Assembly (NCBI GenBank): GCA_903929475.1
Contig: CAIYUV010000201.1
Location: 1 to 43,372, forward strand
Length of the DNA stretch: 43,372 bases
DNA from: an uncultured Spartobacteria bacterium
Lineage (GTDB): Bacteria > Verrucomicrobiota > Verrucomicrobiia > Chthoniobacterales > Chthoniobacteraceae
Direction: 5' to 3'
The notes beneath the pieces are model-generated. The model saw nothing but the letters and a program-made list of their open reading frames with translations. It was not told the origin of the DNA and searched no databases. This document shows, in pieces, positions 15,470-23,800 of the stretch. The position numbers and the translations under genes were made by a program. How positions within the stretch are numbered: position 1 is the first letter of the stretch; each line of letters begins with the position of its first letter.

Positions 15470-16858
15470 TTATCTGGCCTTGGCCGTCTTGGCCGGTTTT
15501 GCCGCCTTTACTTCGATTTTGCGATAGAGCGTCGCCATGCTCACTCCAAGCATCTTCGCAGCCTTCTCGCGATTGCCAGCGTTGGCTTTGATCGTTTCGT
15601 CAATGAACCGTCGCTCCTGTTCATGGATGAAATCATCAAGTTTTCTGCCAATCGGCATCGCACTGCTGCTGTCACTGATTCCAGAACCGGACATTTTGAT
15701 GACTTGAGGCGGGAGGTCGCTGATGCGGATGACACTTTCATCGCACAGCGCACACGCGCGCTCGATGGCGTTTTCGAGTTCGCGCACATTTCCAGGCCAT
15801 GAATAAGTTTGCAGTGCTTCGACGGCTTTCGGCTCGATTTTTACTCCCGGCGCGCCGCCGGCCGTGGTCTTTTTCAAAAAGTGTTGCACCAGTAATGGGA
15901 TGTCCTCCGTGCGCTCGCGCAACGAGGGCATCTCGATCGGGATCACCGCGAGGCGGTAGTAAAGATCTTCGCGGAATTTCCCTTCCTTCACCAATTGCAG
16001 CAAAGAACTGTTGGTCGCCGCAAGCACACGCACATTGATAGGCACCGTCTTATTGTCGCCCACGCGGCGGAGCTGGCGCTCTTGCAAAACGCGCAGCAGC
16101 TTTGTCTGCAACGAAAGCGCCATCGAGTTCACTTCATCGAGAAAAATGGTGCCGCGCTCGGCTTCTTCAAATAGCCCCGCCTTGTCCGCAACCGATCCGG
16201 TGAACGCGCCCTTCTTGTGACCGAACAATTCCGACTCCAGCAAATTTTCTGGCAGAGCGGAGCAGTTGATCGCGACGAATGGCTGATGCTGGCGACTGCT
16301 GTTGAAATGAAGCGCGCGCGCGACCAGCTCTTTGCCCGTGCCGCTTTCGCCCTGGATCAAAATCGTCGAGTCCGTGTCGGCTACCTTGCGAATGAGGTGA
16401 TACACCCCGTCCATTTTCGCCGAGGTGCCGATGATGTTTTCCGGATTCGTCGAGCGCTTCACCACTTTCTTGAGCGTGTCGCGCTCCTTGGCGGTGTCGG
16501 TGAATTCGATCGTGTGCTTCACCCGAGTCTGCATTTCGGCGATCTTGAACGGCTTGCGGATGTAATAGCGCGCGCCTTCACCGATGGCCTTCTCCGCGAT
16601 CTCTTCGTTGCCGAAACCGGTCATCAAAATGACCTGACAATTATCTACGGAACTCTTGATCCGCCGGAGAATTTCAAAGCCGTCCACCTTGCCCATCTTG
16701 ATGTCCGAGATGACGAGTTGAGGCGCGATGTTTTCCAATTGTTCCAGCGCTTTGGCGCTGTTGACGAAAGGAAATGTTTCGTGACCGAGTTCCTTGCAGG
16801 CGGTGACGACGAGTTCGACGATGTTCGGTTCGTCGTCAATGATGACGATTTTTGCCAT
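15470..16858 (-). CDS. NtrC-family sigma-54 response regulator
   Basis: A 462-residue regulator with a receiver domain (1-120; acidic pocket DDE at 8-10, phospho-acceptor Asp52, Lys102), an AAA+ sigma-54 activation domain and a C-terminal Fis-type helix-turn-helix (REKAAKMLGVSMATLYRKI). Walker A is GESGTGKE (170-177) and Walker B is GTIFLDEV. The sigma-54 contact loop reads GAFTGS (217-222) instead of the nearly invariant GAFTGA. The C-terminus is an Ala/Lys-rich tail. No histidine kinase is adjacent, so the partner is unknown. Confidence 0.95.
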   Translation of the reverse strand: MAKIVIIDDEPNIVELVVTACKELGHETFPFVNSAKALEQLENIAPQLVISDIKMGKVDGFEILRRIKSSVDNCQVILMTGFGNEEIAEKAIGEGARYYIRKPFKIAEMQTRVKHTIEFTDTAKERDTLKKVVKRSTNPENIIGTSAKMDGVYHLIRKVADTDSTILIQGESGTGKELVARALHFNSSRQHQPFVAINCSALPENLLESELFGHKKGAFTGSVADKAGLFEEAERGTIFLDEVNSMALSLQTKLLRVLQERQLRRVGDNKTVPINVRVLAATNSSLLQLVKEGKFREDLYYRLAVIPIEMPSLRERTEDIPLLVQHFLKKTTAGGAPGVKIEPKAVEALQTYSWPGNVRELENAIERACALCDESVIRISDLPPQVIKMSGSGISDSSSAMPIGRKLDDFIHEQERRFIDETIKANAGNREKAAKMLGVSMATLYRKIEVKAAKPAKTAKAR

Positions 16859-17059
16859 GGCTGAAATGGTTGGTTGGGCTGATTGCGATGGGGGCTTCGC
16901 GGAAATGAGACTATTTCAAGTCTGAGAAATGGAAAGGCAAATTTGCAGCGACTTCATTCTCACTTTGGAAACTCGGGCATTTCCGTCCATGGAGTCCATC
17001 GCGTCCATCTGCTTGCTCAATAGGCGGATGGACTCGATGGCGGGCTGGATATTGGCACG

Positions 17060-18049
17060 CTACTTCGGATCCGCGGTTTCGTTCGTCGGCTTTGGCGGAG
17101 CCGTATCACTGGGTGCGCCGAGCTTTTCCAATCCGTCTGCTAGCAAAAGTTTCGAGTCCTTCCAGATTCCGGGATGGTTGGTGTGCATCACAACGGAGAT
17201 CACCTCCCGCCCCTCGCGCATCGCCCCGCTGACGAGAACCTGCTGCGCCTGCCGCGTGAAGCCGGTCTTGATGCCCGTGCATCCAGGAAGTCTGGTGAGC
17301 AACTTATTGTGATTGCGCAGCAAAACCTCCTCCTCGCCGCGCATCATCCGCTTTTCCAAAGTGCCCACGATTTCGCGGAAGATCGGATTTTGCATCGCCG
17401 TCCGCGCGATGATGGCGAGGTCGCGCGCCGTCGTGAAATGATGCGGGTCGTGCAGGCCGTGGGGATTCACGAAGTGTGAGGAATCCGCGCCGAGTTCGTG
17501 CGCGCGCTTGTTCATTTTTTCAGCGAAAGCCTCGACGACGCCAGCGTTGTCGCGAGCCAGCGCGAGAGCCACATCGTTCGCGCTTTTGAGCAGCAGCGCG
17601 TAAAGCAGATCACACCGCGCGTAGCTTTCGCCGGGCTTAAATTCGAGCGCGCTCGGCTCCACTTTAGTGTCCTCGATCTGAATTTCAACCAGCCTGTCGA
17701 GATCGCCGGCTTCAATCACGAGAAGGGCGGTGAGAATTTTTGTGGCGCTTGCGGGATACTCCATCTCGTCCGCTTCTTTTTCGTAAAGCACGTTGCCGGT
17801 TTTCATATCGAGGCAAAGCGCGGAGCGTGCTGCGAGCGGTAGTTCGCCCGGTGCGAGCGGGGCAGATGGCGGTGGTGGAGGCTCTGCTTTTTTAACGACA
17901 GGCTTTTTTGTCGTGGAATCTGCGGGCGACTTTTTATGTGCGGTTTTAGAGGCAGCAGTCTTCGATGACTTGGAAGATTTTGAGGATTTCTTCGTCGCGC
18001 CAAAGCACACACCGCCGAGCAGGAGCAGGGCGATGAGGATGCGGAACAT
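17060..18049 (-). CDS. D-alanyl-D-alanine carboxypeptidase (peptidase S11, PBP5-type)
   Basis: A 329-residue exported serine peptidase that trims D-Ala from peptidoglycan stem peptides. It has a signal peptide (MFRILIALLLLGGVCFG), a Lys/Ser/Pro-rich linker (about 20-65) and the catalytic domain with all three motifs: SATK (101-104), SAN (156-158) and KTG (261-263). An upstream ATG at 18073 is possible, but 18049 gives a clean signal peptide and lies one base after the stop of the upstream gene. The C-terminal domain that anchors PBP5 is absent or very short. Confidence 0.93.
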   Translation of the reverse strand: MFRILIALLLLGGVCFGATKKSSKSSKSSKTAASKTAHKKSPADSTTKKPVVKKAEPPPPPSAPLAPGELPLAARSALCLDMKTGNVLYEKEADEMEYPASATKILTALLVIEAGDLDRLVEIQIEDTKVEPSALEFKPGESYARCDLLYALLLKSANDVALALARDNAGVVEAFAEKMNKRAHELGADSSHFVNPHGLHDPHHFTTARDLAIIARTAMQNPIFREIVGTLEKRMMRGEEEVLLRNHNKLLTRLPGCTGIKTGFTRQAQQVLVSGAMREGREVISVVMHTNHPGIWKDSKLLLADGLEKLGAPSDTAPPKPTNETADPK

Positions 18050-18050
18050 A

Positions 18051-19268
18051 TTATTGGGAAAGGATTTTTCCATCGAGCATCATCCACGCGACAGGTTCTC
18101 GGTTTTCGATCACGGCGGCGTGGACTTCGCGTGCATTATCAGCGTGCGGCAACGCGATCAAGTCGGCCAGCGAACCAGGCGCGATTTTTCCCGCCTCGAT
18201 TCCGAGTGCCTTCGCGCCGTTCAGCGTCGCCATTTTCAAAATCTCGGATGGATCGAGCTGTGGTTCCTGTCGGGCGAGGATGCGCATTTCATCGAACATC
18301 GAAAGCGTGAGCGTGCTCGCGAGGCTGTCGGTGCCGAGACAGACGTTCACGCCGATCTCGCGCAGCCTCTTGAGTGGAAACGGACTGTGGCGGAAATAGC
18401 GGTGGCTGCCGGGGCAGTGCACTACGCTGGGCGGCTGCGGCATCGCGGCCAGCAGCGCGAAATCCGGCTCATCCAGTTCGTTCATGTGTGCGAGCAGCCA
18501 GCGCGGGCCGAGGCGCGCGTGGGCGGCGATGTGCGCGAGCGGCGTGCGCCGTTCCTGATTATCGAACATCCAGCGCCCGAGTTTTTCCATGAAGTCATGC
18601 AGTTCGCCGCGCCCGTGCCGGAACATTTCCCACTCCTCGCGCGACTCCGCGACGTGCGTAGTTACGGGCATCGCCAGTTGCTCCGATGCATCCGCCGTGA
18701 GTTCGTAAAGTTTTCCGCTGGCCGTGTAGGGCGCATGCGGGCTGAGGCCGAAGCCGCCGATCCAGTCCGGCCGCTGGTCGAAAAATGAGAGCGTTCCCGC
18801 AATCGTCTCCTCGCCTGCGAGGCGATGGCGCACGTCAATCATTTCAAAAAACCACCACGTGCGGATGGGCGGCGGCGTCATGTCCGGCAGCAATTCGGGG
18901 AACGACTCGATGTTCGCCACCGTCGTCGTGCCCCATTGCTTCAACTCGGCGAAACCCTTCGCGATGGCTGCGCGGTAGTCGTCGTTGTCGAGGCTGCGCT
19001 TGAGCGCATTGATGCGGAGGATCCACTCCGTGAAACTGCGCTGCGGATTGATGGCGCGGCGCATCATCGTGTAGTCGAGATGGCAGTGCGCGTTCACGAG
19101 GCCGGGCATGAGCACCTGTTCACCAAGGTCGATCACTTCGCCTGTGTGCATCGCGCGGATTTCGTCAAAGCCGCCCGCCGCCACGAAGCGATTTTTCGCG
19201 ACGGCAACTGCACCATTCTCGATGGGTGTGCCGGTGTTGGTAATGACGGTGCGTGCGCGGAGAATCAT
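18051..19268 (-). CDS. Amidohydrolase, MTA/SAH deaminase-like
   Basis: A 405-residue metal-dependent hydrolase of the amidohydrolase superfamily, in the group with methylthioadenosine/adenosylhomocysteine deaminases, SsnA and aminodeoxyfutalosine deaminase. Metal-site motifs are NAHCHLDY, THVAES, LLAHMNELD and GTDSLAS, with PGLVNAHCH as the classical start of the barrel. ATG 19268 gives the usual MILRARTVITN start. The substrate cannot be fixed: MTA deamination would link it to mtnP elsewhere in the window, and a menaquinone (futalosine) role is an alternative. It is followed one base later by the carboxypeptidase gene. Confidence 0.82.
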   Translation of the reverse strand: MILRARTVITNTGTPIENGAVAVAKNRFVAAGGFDEIRAMHTGEVIDLGEQVLMPGLVNAHCHLDYTMMRRAINPQRSFTEWILRINALKRSLDNDDYRAAIAKGFAELKQWGTTTVANIESFPELLPDMTPPPIRTWWFFEMIDVRHRLAGEETIAGTLSFFDQRPDWIGGFGLSPHAPYTASGKLYELTADASEQLAMPVTTHVAESREEWEMFRHGRGELHDFMEKLGRWMFDNQERRTPLAHIAAHARLGPRWLLAHMNELDEPDFALLAAMPQPPSVVHCPGSHRYFRHSPFPLKRLREIGVNVCLGTDSLASTLTLSMFDEMRILARQEPQLDPSEILKMATLNGAKALGIEAGKIAPGSLADLIALPHADNAREVHAAVIENREPVAWMMLDGKILSQ

Positions 19269-19891
19269 CCTTCCTTCGTATCCCCCTTCACCACTTTCCT
19301 CGCCGCCGCCACCAAAATGTTGCACGCCTCGTGGCAAAGAAGCGGCCATTCATCGCCTCCGCGCGCCGTGAATTTTTCCGCGGGCAGTGAATTCACCGGC
19401 AGCTCGGGCGAGATGCGCCAGAGGATCGTTTTCAAACACCCGCCGTCGGAACAGCATGATCTGGCGATGAGCACCTGTGCCTCCGCGTCCGTGAGCCGCT
19501 GCGTCACGCGATACATCCCGGTCTGCCGTGCGAGCGTGTCGCGCAAATTGACGGGAACGAGTTCGCCGCGTTCGCGCGCGAGCTGCACGCCGATCATTGC
19601 GGGATAAAAGGCATCCAGCGCGCTGCGCACAGACGCCACATCCGGCAGCACGAGGCGCCAGCCATGCCGGAGATTCGGCGCGGTTTTCAGCGCGCGGTAG
19701 GCACCGGCGTCGTCGAGGTTCGCGAGCGGACGGGCGTCTGCGGATTTTGTAAAAAGGTGCAGATCCTCGCGCGCTGCATCGTCCGCGTGGCGCAATTCCC
19801 ATCCATCGTTTTTTTTTGCGATGACGATTTGCCCGATGCGTCGTCCGCCCTTGTCGAGCCAGTCGGCAAGTGCTGCGTTGGTATCCATCAT
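19265..19891 (-). CDS. DR2241-like iron-sulfur protein, CbiX partner
   Basis: A 208-residue protein with a cysteine cluster at its C-terminal half: ARSCCSDGGCLK (Cys146, 147, 152) and LLCHEACNIL (Cys186, 190). This resembles the 4Fe-4S part of the Deinococcus protein DR2241, where it is fused to a CbiX chelatase. Here it is a separate gene whose ATG overlaps the stop of the CbiX gene by one base (TGATG), so the two are translationally coupled. Its stop overlaps the start of the amidohydrolase gene. A role in tetrapyrrole metalation is inferred from this context. Confidence 0.7.
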   Translation of the reverse strand: MMDTNAALADWLDKGGRRIGQIVIAKKNDGWELRHADDAAREDLHLFTKSADARPLANLDDAGAYRALKTAPNLRHGWRLVLPDVASVRSALDAFYPAMIGVQLARERGELVPVNLRDTLARQTGMYRVTQRLTDAEAQVLIARSCCSDGGCLKTILWRISPELPVNSLPAEKFTARGGDEWPLLCHEACNILVAAARKVVKGDTKEG

Positions 19892-20700
19892 CACGCCGCC
19901 GCAGCATCGAATGCCGCCACCTGATCGAGAATGACCTCCGCAAACCCGGCCTCGGTTCCAATCGAGTTTGCGTAAAAAAGCATCCGTCCGCGCAGGCGAT
20001 ACGGATTTTGAGCGAAGACACCCGCGGCGTTCGCGCTCGCCGCGCCGGGCGATGAGTCGGCGATGCCGAGCAGCACGGGGATGTCCTCGTAGCTGTGAAG
20101 CCCGTCGGCGATGAAGAACGGAACAACGACCACGTTGGGCTGAGTGGAAAGCTCGTCCCATTTTGCGATGAGCGGATCCTCCTCCATATACGCGGCAATC
20201 ACCTCGCCAAAAATTCCGAGCGCGCGGATGCGTTCGACTTCGCGCTTCGCGGCGACGGCGGAGTTGTCGTTCAGTCCCGTGCCGTGGCCGACGATGAAAA
20301 GGCTCGTCTCCTTCGGTGGCACGCCGGGCGCGACAGCCGCCGCTCTTTTCAAAAGCAGATCCGTCATGCGCGCGTGGCTGCCGACCGGCGCGCAGTATTT
20401 CACCGTGCGTCCGGCCACATTCGTCTGCGGGCCATCGAGGCCGAGTTCGCGCGGGATCACCGTCTGCGTGAAATATCCTTCGCTGATGAAATTCGGAACC
20501 ACATAGACCTCGCGCTTTGTCACGCAGTGGAGGACCTGCCGCAGACTCGGCTCCTCTTTCCAAAATGCGCAATGCACTTCGCCGAACGCGCCGGATTGCG
20601 CGATGGCGTCGGCGTGCTCCCACGTCGGCCCGCTGCTGTCGGGATTCAGTGTGGAGCCGTGGCCAACGATGACGAGTGTGCTGTCCGGTTTGGAAAACAT
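19891..20700 (-). CDS. CbiX-type sirohydrochlorin chelatase
   Basis: A 269-residue protein with two CbiX-like halves. Each has the metal-handling motif: VIVGHGSTLNPDS (His14) and FIVGHGTGLNDNS (His139), with VVPNFISEGYFT and VVPFFIADGLHSYEDIP as the matching second motifs. Such chelatases insert cobalt, nickel or iron into sirohydrochlorin-type rings in cobalamin, F430 or siroheme synthesis. No other cobalamin or siroheme gene is in the window. It is divergent from the giant Gly-rich protein gene. Confidence 0.87.
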   Translation of the reverse strand: MFSKPDSTLVIVGHGSTLNPDSSGPTWEHADAIAQSGAFGEVHCAFWKEEPSLRQVLHCVTKREVYVVPNFISEGYFTQTVIPRELGLDGPQTNVAGRTVKYCAPVGSHARMTDLLLKRAAAVAPGVPPKETSLFIVGHGTGLNDNSAVAAKREVERIRALGIFGEVIAAYMEEDPLIAKWDELSTQPNVVVVPFFIADGLHSYEDIPVLLGIADSSPGAASANAAGVFAQNPYRLRGRMLFYANSIGTEAGFAEVILDQVAAFDAAAA

Positions 20701-20840
20701 GGCGACGGATCGCTACGCGCAGAGCTGCGGGCTGTCGAACGGTTTTCCGTGAGGCGGCATCGGCGATGTCGGACACAGCGGGCATCGCCCCTGCTTTAGC
20801 CCCAGCTTCGAAATATCCAAATTCAGCCCAATTACCTGCC

Positions 20841-23800
20841 ATGAAACGCCCATTCCGCTCTTCCATCGAACCACTCGAATGCCGCATCGCACCGGCTATC
20901 CTCGTCAACGGCCCGAATCTTCTCGGCTCCGGAAATCCCGCCACTGGTGAAATGTCACTGGGTGACAACAGCGTCACTCTCGTTAAGGTTTTGGCCGGTC
21001 AGATCATCGTCTGGTATCAGGATGGAAACATTGCCAGCGTCTCTTTTGGGCCGGGTGCAAATTTTCAGATCACCGGCGATGTTCTGGGCGACATCGTGGG
21101 TAATCTTGGGGCCGATGGGCGGCTGAGCGATTCGGACGGTGATCCCGTCAATGGCGAAGATGGAAACGTCCTACTTCCCAATGATCTCGCTGGTTTGAAA
21201 ACCACGCAGTTTGCCACGCAGAAGGGCGGCTTCCGCTATTTGATTACCGGTGGAGCAGCGGCAAATTTGAACATCAGCGGTCAAATCGAGGGCATCTACA
21301 CGGGCGATGGTGTTTTTGATACGGACTCCGACGCGCTCGTCGCCGGGAGCGTTGTGAGCAGCATCGGCTTTGACGTAAATCCTCTCACAGCCGGCCCGCA
21401 GGATGATTTTACATTCACAAAAGCTACCTCGCAGATGAAGGCTGGCGCGGGCTTGAAAAACGCAGTGATTGGGATTGGCAAGGAGCTGGAAGTTTTCACC
21501 GGCAGCGGAAACCCGGGCGGCGTCGTGCCGGATCCACTCAAGCCCGGAGCGCCCGGCGGCGACATTGTGAACATCATGATCAAGAGCGCATTTCTTGACG
21601 CCAACAGCAACGGCAGCACGCCGAGCTACCAACTCAAGGCGGGAAGTGGCGGCGATGGCAAGACGGGCGGCAAGGGCGGCGACATCGCAACCGTGATCGA
21701 GGAAAGCTCGGTTGGCAGTGTATTTTTCACAGCGGGGAATGGCGGCGCAGGAAGTGGCGGAAAAGGCGGTGATGGCGGTTCATTGCGGCTGCTCGAAATG
21801 CGCAGTGACAGCACGCGCTACGAATTTCACGCGGGCAACGGCGGCGACGGCGCGCCGGCTGGCGCGGGCGGCAGCCTTGTCACAAGCAATTTTACGAATC
21901 TCACCACAACCGGCGGCATTATCCGCACGGCGGATTTCACGGGTGATGGAGTGGATGATTTGCTCATCGTGGACACGGCCACGGGCAACATGGTGATCAT
22001 GAAGAACGACGGCACCGGAACGAATTTCACGCCGGTCATTCAGCATGACAATGAAGTCTTCATTCCGCCGGCAGGCGCGACGCCGTCCGATGTGGCAATC
22101 GCCGACATGGATCACGACGGGAAGCTCGACATCTACGTCTCCTACAAAAACGACAACAGTGTCGGCATCTTCACCAATCAAGGCGGGGGAAGTTTTTGGA
22201 ACGTCTTCAACGGAGTCTACAGCGTGCAAAAATTCAATTATTTATTCACGCCATCCTTTATTGTTCCTGCGGAATTTGGCGGCAGCAGCGGTCTGGATTA
22301 TATACTCGTCGAAGTGCGGACCGGGCAGACGATCGTGCATCAGGTTGTTTCGATTTTGTCTCAGGATCTCAGTCATGAGATATGGGAGGTCGGCGCAGAT
22401 CTCGGTGTCTACCCTTCAGAGGCGACAACGGTCGCCTATGGAAGCGATCCTCAAAACCTCAACGTATTCATCGGCTTTAAGAACGGCCACGTTGGAAGCA
22501 TTCGTGGCGGCGCGCTCGCGTTGCACGATGCCGGGATTGGAGTCCCCGGCGGAGTGGGCCAGCTCGATCTGGACAGCAGCGAACAGGTGCTGGCCGCCCT
22601 TGGTTCGAGCGGAAGCGACCTGCGTGTTTTTAACGTCTCCGGAACCGATCTGCTGGCGCTCAATGCCCCCGCTTTCCCCGCCGCCGGCAAGGCGCTCATC
22701 GCACACTTTACCCACGACAATGACCAGAACACCCCCGACGATCTCGCCGTGTTGTTCAGCAGCGGTGGAAACTCGCGCATTGATCAATTCAAAGTAACGA
22801 GTGGTCCGGATCCGCTGAATCCCGCGCTCACTTGGAGCGCACCGATCAGTCTTGATTCGCTGAACCCGTTGAAAAATTTTGAGACGGTGAATGCAGCGGG
22901 CTCATTCCAAGGCTACGCAGCACTCGGAGCCGCGCTGAATCAAATTTCCTTCAGCCTGAACGGTGCGGATTTCATTGATTTCTCGCTGCCTTTCACCGGC
23001 AAGCGCGTGTTTCTCTTCGGTGGTGACGGCGGGACGGGAATTGATGTGGGAACTTTCGCGGGCAAGGGCGGCGCGGGTGGCAGTGTCATCGGCCTGAATG
23101 CAGTCGCGACCGATGTGAAAGTCACCGCCGGCAAGGGCGGCGACGCGCTCGATGGCGGCGGCGGCGCAGGCGGCATGGTGCAGAACGGAGCGACGCTTGT
23201 TACGCCCACGGGTCTGACTGTTGTTCCGAAAATCGAGGCGGAGACCACGCTCATCTTTGTCGCCGGTGACGGAGGCTCCCCGCTCGGTGTCGGCAGCAAG
23301 ACTGCGTCGGGCGGGGCCGGTGGTGGAATCATCGGGATCACTGGCACGCTCAAGACGGGTCAACTCACTGTCACTGCGGGCAGTGGCGGCATCGGCAAGG
23401 GCGCGGCTGGCGGTGCGGGCGGAAGTGTGAACGGCTGCACGCTGACTGACAAAGGCGGCAACCTGATTGTCACCGCAGGCAACGGCGGCGATGCGTCAGT
23501 TGGCAAATTTGCGGGCGGCGCGGGCGGCGGCATCAGCATTTTCAGATACATGCTTTTGAGCGATGTTGACGCCGAGCAGATCGAATCCAATTACTTCGCC
23601 ACACTCACCACGGGAAATGCCGGTGATTCGGCGCAGGGCACTGGCGGCGCGGGTGGCGTGGCGCAAAATATCACCATCAGCGTGGATCCGCCAAACCGCA
23701 CCTACAATAATCCGACCGCCGCGCCGCCGAAGACAGACGCGCATGTGGACAGCACATTCCGGTTTTCGTTAACGACCGGCGACGGCGGGAACGGCGGCAT

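Noticed and set aside
19892-20977. Long extension of the DR2241-like frame on the minus strand
   Set aside because: This part overlaps the clear CbiX gene in another frame and consists of Arg-rich shadow sequence. The real start is at 19891.
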